Assembly (NCBI GenBank): GCA_964442515.1
Contig: CAYUAC010000044.1
Location: 1 to 15,100 of the forward strand
Length of the DNA: 15,100 nt
Origin: TCS-49 sp964442515
GTDB lineage: Bacteria > Campylobacterota > Campylobacteria > Campylobacterales > Sulfurovaceae
Direction: 5' to 3'
Both the position numbers and the translations under genes were made by a program. Of the stretch, positions 6,888-14,421 are shown in pieces. Numbering within the stretch: position 1 is the stretch's first letter; every line of letters begins with the position of its first letter. A model generated the notes under the pieces. It worked only from the letters and a program-made list of their open reading frames with translations. It was not told the origin of the DNA and searched no databases.

Positions 6888-8254
6888 AACCGCTCCTGTT
6901 CCAGCATTTTCATCAGCGCAAATATTTCTCTGTTGCGCCGGTTGTGTTTCTCTTTGATCGATATCACCGTTTCAATCAGCTGCGAATGCTTCTTGACCAC
7001 GTCATTGATATCGGCCAGGCGGTGTTTGTACCTGCCCCGGTAATTTTCATACATCTGTTTGTAAAAGCGTTTCTGCCTGCCCAGACTGCGCAGCGAAGCG
7101 TCAAGCTTTTCGATACGGGTTCGGATCTTTTTTACTGTCAGTCCCGCGGCGTCTTTGGCCAGTTTCAGCTGTGAAGCCTGTTTTGCGCGTTTGATCTTGG
7201 CAACCTGCATCCGCGCACTGTCGCCGCCGCCGTTAAACAGATTCCACTCAAGACGCGCACCGACGGTGTAGCTGTCTTTTGCGCCAAAATCGTTCAAAAA
7301 CGCATTATCGCTGCTGCCGTATTGGGCAAAAGCCTTTACCTGTGGAAGAAATGCGGCGTTTTGCGCTTTAAGCTGCTGTTTTGCAACCTGCAAACCTGTT
7401 TGCACCATCTTCGTATCGATATCATTGTCGATATATTGCTGTGTATCGGCTTTTGGAACCGCCAGCGGCGCTTTTTTATACGCGATACGCGAAACGGGCC
7501 GGTCCAGCAGAAAAGAGAGATAATCATACGCCAGCCTCTCATCGGCCCCGGCCTGTTCTATCAACTCTGTTATACGTGCCTTTTTCGCTTCTACCTCAAA
7601 AATATCCACCTCTTTTACATACCCCTCCTTATGCATCTGCACGACCGTGTCATAAAGCGTGTCCAGGTTGTTTTCAAGCGTATCCAGATCGCTGCGGTAA
7701 CTGTGCAGCAGTGAAATGTCATAAAAGGTTTTTTTCGTTTCATACAACTTCTGGCGCACGATCTTTTCTCCCTCAAGCCGGCTCAAACGCTGTAATGAAC
7801 GCGCGATCTTTTCATGACTGTTTAACCGTCCGCCCGTATACAGGGGCACACTGTAGGCAATCTTGGTTTCAAAATGGTTTCTGGGGCCGGGATAATTGAG
7901 ATCATCAGGCTCGACGGTAAGGACGCTTGAATCCATGGGATCTGGTTTGTGGTTTAAAAAATCCTCAAACCCGAAATCCCCGAAATCGGCTTCCCTGCTG
8001 GCCAGCTTAAAGCCAAATACGTTCCCGGCGTCGTTGGATCGCACCGCCGAAGTGCTCAAATCCAGACGCCCGTACTGTTTGGATGCGGCAAGTTTTGTCT
8101 TATACTCGGCGATTCTGGCTTCATGCCGGGCCAGCGCGATTTCGGTATTGTTTTTTTTGACAATATTTAATGCTTGATCTAATTTTAAAGCATTTTCCTG
8201 TGCTGCCGCGCCAAAAGCGGACAACGCCAGAAAAAAAGTAAGAAATCGCAGCAT
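6884..8254 (-). CDS. TolC-like outer-membrane efflux protein
   Basis: This 456-residue outer-membrane factor forms the trimeric exit duct of the efflux system. A signal peptide occupies about 1-18 (MLRFLTFFLALSAFGAAA). Two repeats follow, each a long helical hairpin plus a beta-barrel strand pair. The first repeat shows FGFKLASRE near 80 and SVPLYTGGRLNSHEKIA near 135-151. The second shows the equivalent RLEWNLFNGGGDSARMQVAKI at about 334-354, the usual OMF duplication pattern. Helices at about 150-250 and 360-455 are rich in Lys, Glu and Leu, as in the TolC tunnel. There is no lipobox, so it is not a lipoprotein. It is the first gene of the operon, with GGAG six bases before ATG 8254 and a leader of about 27 nt from the predicted promoter. 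Placing the channel first in a pump operon is less usual than adaptor first. Confidence 0.88.
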   Translation of the reverse strand: MLRFLTFFLALSAFGAAAQENALKLDQALNIVKKNNTEIALARHEARIAEYKTKLAASKQYGRLDLSTSAVRSNDAGNVFGFKLASREADFGDFGFEDFLNHKPDPMDSSVLTVEPDDLNYPGPRNHFETKIAYSVPLYTGGRLNSHEKIARSLQRLSRLEGEKIVRQKLYETKKTFYDISLLHSYRSDLDTLENNLDTLYDTVVQMHKEGYVKEVDIFEVEAKKARITELIEQAGADERLAYDYLSFLLDRPVSRIAYKKAPLAVPKADTQQYIDNDIDTKMVQTGLQVAKQQLKAQNAAFLPQVKAFAQYGSSDNAFLNDFGAKDSYTVGARLEWNLFNGGGDSARMQVAKIKRAKQASQLKLAKDAAGLTVKKIRTRIEKLDASLRSLGRQKRFYKQMYENYRGRYKHRLADINDVVKKHSQLIETVISIKEKHNRRNREIFALMKMLEQERL

Positions 8255-8270
8255 ACTGTTCTCCGTTTTT

Positions 8271-8295
8271 GTAAATCTGGTTTACATATTGTAAA
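8271..8295 (-). promoter_or_regulatory. Phased palindromic operator at the efflux promoter
   Basis: The plus strand reads GTAAA (8271-8275), TTTAC (8281-8285) and GTAAA (8291-8295), each separated by five bases, so consecutive half-sites repeat every 10 bp, close to one helical turn. The right-hand pair extends to a perfect TTTACA-TAT-TGTAAA. This covers the predicted -10 and start point of the efflux operon, a position where a bound dimeric repressor (TetR- or MarR-like) would block RNA polymerase. The regulator is not encoded in the window. An operator function is inferred from symmetry and position. Confidence 0.5.
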
Positions 8296-8316
8296 GGTTT
8301 TTTTCGTGTTTGTCAT
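8288..8316 (-). promoter_or_regulatory. Sigma-70-type promoter of the efflux operon
   Basis: On the minus strand, ATGACA (8316 to 8311) is followed by a 17-nt spacer and TACAAT (8293 to 8288). These are 5/6 matches to TTGACA and TATAAT with optimal spacing. Transcription would start near 8281, about 27 nt before the TolC-like ATG at 8254. This is the best promoter match seen in the window. Confidence 0.6.
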
Positions 8317-8348
8317 TAATTTTTTCTCTTTGACCTCTAAAAATTAAT
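8315..8348. repeat. A/T-only inverted repeat
   Basis: ATTAATTTTT at 8315-8324 and AAAAATTAAT at 8339-8348 are exact reverse complements with a 14-nt loop. The left arm runs into the -35 of the efflux promoter. It could be a protein-binding site or UP-like DNA. In DNA this AT-rich, a chance origin cannot be excluded. Confidence 0.4.
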
Positions 8349-8481
8349 AATCATACTTTTAGTTATACTTGTTATAACTTCCCATTATTATTAAACTCTT
8401 TTACTCTTTGTAATAATTTATAGTTATAATAATTTGAATATATAAAACAAAATTCTTTCTTCGTTTTAGCCGTATTTAACA

Positions 8482-8508
8482 TTCACTTCAGTCAACCGGG
8501 TTTACAAT
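8482..8508 (+). promoter_or_regulatory. Candidate promoter for the sulfide oxidase gene
   Basis: TTCACT at 8482-8487, a 15-nt spacer and TACAAT at 8503-8508 make a weak sigma-70 match, strong at the -10 and poor at the -35. It would start a transcript near 8515 with a leader of about 73 nt before the ATG at 8588. The word TTTACAATGAAA here is also found at the minus-strand candidate near 2819. Confidence 0.3.
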
Positions 8509-8587
8509 GAAACGCATAAGGTCATTTCTAACGTTCCAAAAGGGGTATTAGAGGTGGTCTTAAATCTTTTGCGAACAAGGAAAGAAT

Positions 8588-10045
8588 ATGGCAAGATTAG
8601 TCGTATTGGGCGCAGGTGTTTCCGGACATACCGTTTCGACATTTGCGAAAAAATGGCTCGGGGACGACCATGAAGTCGTTGTCGTCACGCCCAACAGCAG
8701 ATGGAACTGGATTCCTTCCAATATCTGGGTCGGCGTGGGACAGATGAGTAAGGAAGATGTTACGTTTGATCTGCAAAGCGTATATAACAAGATAGGCATA
8801 GACTACCGGCAGGCAAAAGCCGTAAGCATCCACCCCGAAGGCAGTGAAGAAGAAGCAAAACCGTTTGTAACGGTTGAACACACCTCCGCTGAGAAAGAGG
8901 GACAAACAGAAGAAATCAGTTATGATTACCTGGTCAACGCAACCGGCCCCAAACTCAATTTCGGCGCTACCGAAGGCTTGGGACCTGATGGCAACACCCA
9001 CTCTGTGTGCACCGCAGACCATGCCACCAAAGCTTCACACGCGCTGCAAGAAGCGATGGAGAAGATGCGCGGGGGCCAGCGGCAAAAGTTTCTCATCGGT
9101 ACCGGCCACGGGATGTGTACCTGCCAGGGGGCGGCGTTTGAGTATATTTTCAATATCGATACCGAACTTCGCAAAGCAGGCCTCAGAGACAAAGCCGATC
9201 TGCACTGGATTTCCAACGAATCTTTTCTGGGCGATTTCGGCGTTGCGGGACTACATATCAAACGGGGCGGTTACCTGGCCTCAAGCAAACTCTTTGCCGA
9301 ATCACTGTATACAGAAAAAGGAATCAACTGGACCGTCGGCGCGCACGTCAACAAGGTCGAACCGGGCAGAGCCCATTATGAACAGCTTGACGGGACGCAA
9401 GACAGTATCGAGTTTGATTTTTCCATGCTGATTCCTCCCTTTGCGGGCGTAGGCTTAAAAGCGTACGATAAATCGGGCGAAGATATCACGGGTACCCTGT
9501 TTGCGCCAAACGGCTTTTTAAAAGTCGACGGCGATTATTCAGGCAAACCCTACGAGGAGTGGGAAGCAAGCGACTGGCCGAAAAAATACCAAAACCCTCA
9601 ATACAAAAATATTTTTGCCGTAGGAATCGCGTTTGCACCGCCGCATCCGATCTCGAAACCGATGAAAAGTCCGGCGGGGACCCCGATCAATCCTACGCCT
9701 CCAAGAACGGGGATGCCAAGCGGTATGATGGGCAAAATCGTAACCAAAAGTATCGTGGATATGATGCAGGGCAAAACCCAGGAAGCAACCCACGAACTCT
9801 CAATGGCCGAAATGGGCGCGGCATGTATCGCGTCTGTGGGCAAAGGCTTTTTTGGCGGCGAAGCGGTTTCAATGACGATGTATCCGGTCGTACCCGATTA
9901 TAAAAAATACCCCGGAACGGGCAGATCAACCACGTATACCATGGGAGAAATCGGCCTGGCCGGACACTGGATCAAACACTCGCTGCACCATATGTTTATG
10001 CACAAAGCGCAACTCAAGCCCGGATGGGCACTCATCCCCGAATAG
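8588..10045 (+). CDS. Sulfide:quinone oxidoreductase-family flavoprotein
   Basis: This 485-residue protein belongs to the two-dinucleotide-binding-domain FAD oxidoreductases. The FAD-binding GAGVSG lies at 8-13, the second motif YDYLVNATGPKLNFG at 112-126, and the C-terminal FAD contact region NIFAVGIAF at 341-349. Its cysteines fit sulfide:quinone oxidoreductase: C141 in HSVCTADHA, C177/C179 in GMCTCQGAAFEY (the SQR position CxGxAYE), and C413 in GAACIASVG, likely the third conserved redox cysteine. It should oxidise sulfide to sulfane sulfur or polysulfide at the membrane and reduce quinone. There is no signal peptide; the C-terminal segment GLAGHWIKHSLHHMFMHKAQ probably anchors it peripherally. 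The SQR subtype cannot be fixed by eye. Flavocytochrome c-like and other flavoprotein relatives are possible. The start at 8588 has AAGG seven bases upstream, and a small gene follows 18 nt downstream. Confidence 0.8.
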   Translation: MARLVVLGAGVSGHTVSTFAKKWLGDDHEVVVVTPNSRWNWIPSNIWVGVGQMSKEDVTFDLQSVYNKIGIDYRQAKAVSIHPEGSEEEAKPFVTVEHTSAEKEGQTEEISYDYLVNATGPKLNFGATEGLGPDGNTHSVCTADHATKASHALQEAMEKMRGGQRQKFLIGTGHGMCTCQGAAFEYIFNIDTELRKAGLRDKADLHWISNESFLGDFGVAGLHIKRGGYLASSKLFAESLYTEKGINWTVGAHVNKVEPGRAHYEQLDGTQDSIEFDFSMLIPPFAGVGLKAYDKSGEDITGTLFAPNGFLKVDGDYSGKPYEEWEASDWPKKYQNPQYKNIFAVGIAFAPPHPISKPMKSPAGTPINPTPPRTGMPSGMMGKIVTKSIVDMMQGKTQEATHELSMAEMGAACIASVGKGFFGGEAVSMTMYPVVPDYKKYPGTGRSTTYTMGEIGLAGHWIKHSLHHMFMHKAQLKPGWALIPE

Positions 10046-10063
10046 ATTTTGAAAGGAGCAATC

Positions 10064-10222
10064 ATGGAAGAAACAAAAAATATCAAACCCTATGAGCAAT
10101 CATTTAACACGATGACGCCCACAAGGTGGGTCAAATTCTTGCGCAAATGCGTTATCTGGCAGTTTATACGGTTTGTCATTATCAATATAAAAATGCTGAT
10201 CGTGGTTTCAAAAAGCCACTAA
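10064..10222 (+). CDS. Small protein (52 aa) in operon with the sulfide oxidase
   Basis: This reading frame of 52 residues opens MEETKNIKPYEQSFNTM and continues into a tryptophan- and arginine-containing segment, TRWVKFLRKCVIWQFIRF, then a hydrophobic stretch, VIINIKMLIVV, ending SKSH. An AAAGGAG five bases before the ATG is among the best ribosome-binding sites in the window. The gene starts 18 nt after the flavoprotein stop on the same strand, so co-transcription is very likely. The basic, aromatic and then aliphatic pattern fits an amphipathic or single membrane helix at about residues 22-48, with one cysteine (C29). I do not recognise the family. By position it could anchor or assist the sulfide oxidase at the inner membrane, but that is inference from neighbourhood only. 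It ends 10 nt before the convergent methyltransferase gene. Confidence 0.7.
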   Translation: MEETKNIKPYEQSFNTMTPTRWVKFLRKCVIWQFIRFVIINIKMLIVVSKSH

Positions 10223-10232
10223 CCTGCCGCAA

Positions 10233-11009
10233 TCACCGCATCTTAAAGTGATGCATCATCACCGCCGCCGCGGCGGTGACGTTGAGACTGCCTACCGCCG
10301 CATCCATCTCAACGGCTACGATAAAATCACATAATTTCAACGCTTCTTCATCCAAGCCCTGCCCTTCATGACCCAGCAGCAATACCCATTTTTTCGGCGG
10401 CGTAAACTCCCCCAGCCACTGCGCTCTTGCATCCATTTCCGCGCCGATGATGCAGTATCCAAGCGCTTTTAATTTCGCAATCGTCTGAACAAAATCATCA
10501 TAGACGTGAATCTGCAGGCGGCTGACCTGGCCCATGGAAACCCGAAGCGCTCTGCGGCTGTAGGGGTGAGGGGTAGAGGTTGAAAGCAGATAGGAATCCA
10601 CACCGAATGCGGCCATGCTGCGGGCAACGGCACCCACGCTTTCCATATTGGCAAACTGGCGTACCATCACTATATTTGCGCCCAGCTTTTCCAGCGGCGC
10701 AGGTTTTGGCCGCAAACCGTGCATCATGATACCCTGGTGCAGCTTATGGCCCACGATACGCTGCATATGCCGTTTGTCGGCGACATAAAAGGTGCAATCT
10801 GTATAGCCTTCAAGCAATGGGGCATACTTTTCATAAAAAGAGGGCACGGCCAGGATGCTTTTGACCTCCGCGCCCGCACGCAGCAGTTGGATCACTACCT
10901 TTTCACTGTCGGCGACAAAACTGCCCTCTTTATCAAAAGCATTAGCGCGCATCGTTTTATAAATACGCAAATCCTCGTGGTCAAGATCCGTCACTTCAAT
11001 CAGCTGCAC
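10233..11009 (-). CDS. SpoU/TrmH-family RNA 2'-O-methyltransferase
   Basis: This 258-residue SPOUT-class enzyme should transfer a methyl group from S-adenosylmethionine to a ribose 2'-OH in rRNA or tRNA. The three SpoU motifs are visible: motif 1 NMESVGAVARSMAAFGVD at 121-138 (N121, R130), motif 2 LLLGHEGQGLDEEAL at 210-224, and motif 3 VEMDAAVGSLNVTAAAAV at 233-250 with the SLNV knot signature at 241-244. Motif 2 has His where most members have Asn (GNEGxGL), a modest variation. An N-terminal substrate-binding domain fills about 15-100. The start is GTG at 11009 with AAGGAG five bases upstream, lying inside the 3' end of the previous gene and overlapping it by 10 nt. It is therefore translated with the phospholipid-repair fusion. 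The exact target nucleotide cannot be told from sequence. Confidence 0.87.
   Translation of the reverse strand: MQLIEVTDLDHEDLRIYKTMRANAFDKEGSFVADSEKVVIQLLRAGAEVKSILAVPSFYEKYAPLLEGYTDCTFYVADKRHMQRIVGHKLHQGIMMHGLRPKPAPLEKLGANIVMVRQFANMESVGAVARSMAAFGVDSYLLSTSTPHPYSRRALRVSMGQVSRLQIHVYDDFVQTIAKLKALGYCIIGAEMDARAQWLGEFTPPKKWVLLLGHEGQGLDEEALKLCDFIVAVEMDAAVGSLNVTAAAAVMMHHFKMR
10259..10279. repeat. GC-rich perfect hairpin in the methyltransferase 3' end
   Basis: TCACCGCCG and CGGCGGTGA form a 9-bp perfect stem with a 3-nt loop. It lies within codons for an Ala-rich stretch of the methyltransferase, and 36 nt beyond the stop of the rightward small gene. No T-run follows on either strand, so it is not a standard intrinsic terminator. 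It could still stabilise the 3' end of the sulfide-oxidase transcript. Confidence 0.45.
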
Positions 11010-14000
11010 ACAAGCTCCTTTGCCAGCCTGTCGGCGGCGGCGTAATCAATCTTGCCGCTGCTTAAAAGCGGGATCTGATCGATTTTGAAAAAATACTTCG
11101 GCCGCATCAGGGCAGTGGACAGCGCCCGGATCAGCAGGTCCTTAAAGGTTTGGGTATCATATCCGCTGCTAAAAAGCAGCGCGACCTGCTCGCCCTTGGC
11201 GCCGTCACCCACGCCGCACGCGCACACTTGCGTATTCTCATCGCCGATCCGGGCTGCGGCTGCTTCTATGGCCTGCAAAGATACCATCTCCCCGCCGATC
11301 TTGACAAAACGGCTGTAGCGGCCGGTGATATATAAAAATCCTTCTTCATCCAGATAGCCCATATCCCCGCTTATATAATACGTCATCGCATCTTTTCGCA
11401 GCAAGACTTCTGCCGTTTTCTCAGGCTGTTTGTAATACCCCTGCATCACTTGGCAGCCGCCGATGAGAACCATACCCTCTTTCCCCTGTGCTCTTGGCCG
11501 CATCGTCTTTGGATCGACTATTGTGACAGCCGTTCCGGGGATCGGGTGGCCCACTGATCCGGGTTTGTAAAAACGCAGCGGCTGCAAGCTTTGCGGTTCC
11601 AGTACGTCAGGCAAGTTCACACTGACTACCGGTGAAGTTTCGGTGGCTCCGTATCCCTCATAAAGCGTGAGACCGAATTTTTTATAAAAGCCCTCGGCCA
11701 CCGCCGCGTCAAGTTTCATCGCCCCGGCAATGGCGATACGAAGCGAAACAAACATCAAAGGATCGATCTTGGGGCTTTTGGTATAGATACGGTAAAACGA
11801 CGACGTGCCAAACAGGATGGTGGCACTGTTTTTTGCCACGCTTTGGCCCACGGCCAAGGCATCGGTGGGATCGGGTACCGTAGCCTGGGTGATGCCTTTG
11901 GCCAAAGGCATTAACTGCGAAACCACCAATCCAAACGAGTGAAAGGGCGGCAGCGAATTGAGCACCACATCGTTGCGGGCAAAATTAAGCAGCTGCGCGA
12001 TCTGGCTGCCGTTGGCGCTGATATTGGCGTGGCTGAGCATGATCGCTTTGGGCTGTTTTTCACTGCCGCTGCTAAACAGGATCACGGCGGTATCAGACAG
12101 CGCCGTCTTTGCAAAATGCAGACGCTTTAAAACCCACGCGGGCAGCAGCAGGCTCTGCAGGCCATACCACAGTTTCTGCGTCTTGGCAAAAGAGGCAAAG
12201 ATATCTTCAAGATAGTACATGTTTGGCGCCACGTCACTATGGTTCAATCCTCTTTGTTCCAGCTTCTGTATAAACGCCCGCGCCGTAATAACGGTAGTGC
12301 AATCGGCCTGTTTGATCTGTTCTTGCAGTAAAGCGCTATCAAGGGTGTAGTTAAGATTAACTGAGGTTTTATTAAGAACAAACAACGTCAGGTTGGCCAG
12401 ACAGCTTCCCGCCGAGGCAGGCAGTAAGATTGCGATATGCTTTTGCCCCTTGAGTCTGGGGCGCAGAAAAGCGCTTAAATATAGCACCGAAGTCAGCATC
12501 GAAAAATTGCTCAGCGCTTTGCCGCTAAAATCGTGCACACTTGTGTGAAAGGGGCTTTTCTTCGCCTGCGCCAGCCATTGCCGGTGCATGGGTTTTGCTT
12601 GCCGCATACTTTCATTCCACGTGGTATAAGAAAGCCGTGTCACGGCCGACTTTACTGCCGCAGCGTCAGTTTGGGCCGCCAGATTCGGTGCAAAGCCGAC
12701 CGTGATCTGCTTGCGCCCTTTTTGCAGCGTCTTGTAATGTTTTTGCGCCCTTGAGAAAGTTGATTCCCACAAACCGTGGATATAAAAGGGGATGATCGGT
12801 TCCCCGCGGTTTTTCATCACCACTTCAAAGCCGCGTTTAAAGCGCCCCAGCTGGCCGTTATAACTGATATGACCTTCGGGAAACATCAGCACCAGGTGGC
12901 CTTCATCCAGCGAGGTGCGCATCTGTCTGATCGCGCTTTTGGTATTTTTCTCATCCAGCGCAATCACGTGAAAAAAGCGCAGCAGGGGCCGCAGATACCA
13001 TAGATCATAAAGCTGCTTATACATCACAAATCGCACCCCGCGGGGGATGGCGGCTTGCAGCACGAGCCAGTCGATCCAGCTGACATGGTTGCCAAGCAGC
13101 AAAGCCCCGCCTCTGGGCGGAATATGCTCTAATCCCGTGACGTTAAGATCATACCCTATGGCCACCAAAACCCGCAGCAACCCTCTGGCAAGCAGCTGGG
13201 GTTCTTTTTGAAAAAACCAGATAACGGTGACAACCAGCGTAAATGCCGCCAAAACGAATAATGCCCACACTTCAAGCCCCAAAAGCACAAAGCCCACAAC
13301 CGCGCCCAGAAAAACCAGCATCGCGATATTTTGCATAAAATTATTGGCTGCAAGCACCTGCGCAATATCGTCGTTAGGGCTAAAGTACTGGATCGCCGCG
13401 TTTAAAGGCACCACGTACAACCCGGCAAAAAAACCGTACAGCAGCGAAATCACAAACAGTGCGGGCGTATAATCGACAAAGGCTAAAAGCACCACACACA
13501 CCGCCATGGCAAGCCCGCCCGCGGCTACGGAGGCAAAATGCAGCGTATGGGCGGCGATTTTCGCACTTTGCAGCGCTCCCAGTGCGATCCCGACTGCGCT
13601 CAGAGCCAGTATGGCTTGGATCACGGCGGTGTTGTCACTGCCGGTGAGCGTTTTGTAATGCGCCGGAAACGCTGCGATAACCAGCTGCGAAAGCCCCCAG
13701 AAAATTGACAGGGCGATGATGGGTGTAAAGATATGGGGTTTTTGGCGCAGGACATGCAGCTGCTTAATAAAACCAAGCCCGATATCTTTAGCAGCTTTGA
13801 TACCCGGGGCAAAATAGGGCAGATTAAAAGCAAGTACCATCTGCACAAACGACAAGAAAACCAGTAAAAAGCCGATCTGCGTGATATTTGGCAAAATACG
13901 CGCGGGATCGTACACATTCCCGAAGATTGTTTCAAACAGCAGGGAAAAGCCAAGCGAACTCAGCAGTATCGCTGCGATTGTGAGCGCCTGGACTACGGCG

Positions 14001-14419
14001 TTTGCCGCCGGAAGACGGGAAGGACCGGCGATATCTTTGATCATAGCGTATTTAGCCGGCGAAAAAAACGCGCTTTGCATCGCCAGCACAAACGTCGCGC
14101 CAAACGCGGCCAGAAACCACCCCTTGGCATACAAAAACGTAATCAGCAGCGTCAATACCACCGCCGCAGCCGAACACGCCTGCATTACCCGCGTCTTGCT
14201 CCAGCGGCGGTTGATCTTTGCACTTGGCATGAAAAACAGTATAAACGGCAGCAGTATGAGCGCGTTGACAACCGCGCTGAGTATGACAAGCTGAGGCCCC
14301 TCAAAGCTTTTGATCAGTACGTTTTGCACCGTAATTTTATGCCCCAGATCGATCACGGCGTTTAAAAAAATTATAATCAGAAAAAGCCAAAACCCCCGCA
14401 GCCCAAACAACTCTTTCAT
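11000..14419 (-). CDS. LplT-PlsC-acyl-ACP synthetase fusion (lysophospholipid repair)
   Basis: This protein of about 1,139 residues joins three enzymes for lysophospholipid recycling. Residues about 10-405 are a 12-helix major-facilitator module resembling LplT, which flips lysophospholipid inward. Residues about 425-600 are a PlsC acyltransferase with the catalytic NHxxxxD (NHVSWID, near 445-450) and FPEGHIS (near 513-519). Residues about 640-1,135 are an AMP-forming acyl ligase with the P-loop SSGSEKQPKAIMLSH (near 784-797), YEGYGATETSP (near 920-930), ISGDMGYLDEEGFLYITGR (near 1016-1034) and the terminal lysine motif SSGKIDY. E. coli has LplT and Aas as two proteins; fusions of all three are known. 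It acts in the inner membrane. A GTG at 14422 is possible, but ATG 14419 has GAGG five bases upstream and is preferred. It follows the response regulator stop by 2 nt. Confidence 0.88.
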   Translation of the reverse strand: MKELFGLRGFWLFLIIIFLNAVIDLGHKITVQNVLIKSFEGPQLVILSAVVNALILLPFILFFMPSAKINRRWSKTRVMQACSAAAVVLTLLITFLYAKGWFLAAFGATFVLAMQSAFFSPAKYAMIKDIAGPSRLPAANAVVQALTIAAILLSSLGFSLLFETIFGNVYDPARILPNITQIGFLLVFLSFVQMVLAFNLPYFAPGIKAAKDIGLGFIKQLHVLRQKPHIFTPIIALSIFWGLSQLVIAAFPAHYKTLTGSDNTAVIQAILALSAVGIALGALQSAKIAAHTLHFASVAAGGLAMAVCVVLLAFVDYTPALFVISLLYGFFAGLYVVPLNAAIQYFSPNDDIAQVLAANNFMQNIAMLVFLGAVVGFVLLGLEVWALFVLAAFTLVVTVIWFFQKEPQLLARGLLRVLVAIGYDLNVTGLEHIPPRGGALLLGNHVSWIDWLVLQAAIPRGVRFVMYKQLYDLWYLRPLLRFFHVIALDEKNTKSAIRQMRTSLDEGHLVLMFPEGHISYNGQLGRFKRGFEVVMKNRGEPIIPFYIHGLWESTFSRAQKHYKTLQKGRKQITVGFAPNLAAQTDAAAVKSAVTRLSYTTWNESMRQAKPMHRQWLAQAKKSPFHTSVHDFSGKALSNFSMLTSVLYLSAFLRPRLKGQKHIAILLPASAGSCLANLTLFVLNKTSVNLNYTLDSALLQEQIKQADCTTVITARAFIQKLEQRGLNHSDVAPNMYYLEDIFASFAKTQKLWYGLQSLLLPAWVLKRLHFAKTALSDTAVILFSSGSEKQPKAIMLSHANISANGSQIAQLLNFARNDVVLNSLPPFHSFGLVVSQLMPLAKGITQATVPDPTDALAVGQSVAKNSATILFGTSSFYRIYTKSPKIDPLMFVSLRIAIAGAMKLDAAVAEGFYKKFGLTLYEGYGATETSPVVSVNLPDVLEPQSLQPLRFYKPGSVGHPIPGTAVTIVDPKTMRPRAQGKEGMVLIGGCQVMQGYYKQPEKTAEVLLRKDAMTYYISGDMGYLDEEGFLYITGRYSRFVKIGGEMVSLQAIEAAAARIGDENTQVCACGVGDGAKGEQVALLFSSGYDTQTFKDLLIRALSTALMRPKYFFKIDQIPLLSSGKIDYAAADRLAKELVCS

Positions 14420-14421
14420 CA

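Larger units (their letters stand above)
8255..8587 (+). other. Divergent AT-rich intergenic region
   Basis: This is the only gene-free stretch above 300 nt. It separates the leftward efflux operon from the rightward sulfide-oxidase gene. The efflux promoter and phased half-sites occupy 8271-8316. A 10-bp A/T-only inverted repeat covers 8315-8348. A very AT-rich core with several TTATAA-type words, including the self-complementary GTTATAAC near 8371-8378, extends to about 8470. A -10 candidate for the rightward gene sits at 8503-8508. No RNA gene or credible ORF was found. An SD-like GAGGTGG at about 8551-8557 has no suitably spaced start codon. Confidence 0.7.

Noticed and set aside
8330..8358. 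TTGACC with ATACTT as a rightward promoter
   Set aside because: The -10 match is poor, and it lies about 230 nt before the gene; the TACAAT at 8503 is the better candidate.
8507..8551. 14-residue ORF (MKRIRSFLTFQKGY) upstream of the sulfide oxidase as a leader peptide
   Set aside because: Its ATG overlaps the candidate -10, it has no Shine-Dalgarno, and no attenuator-like structure follows.
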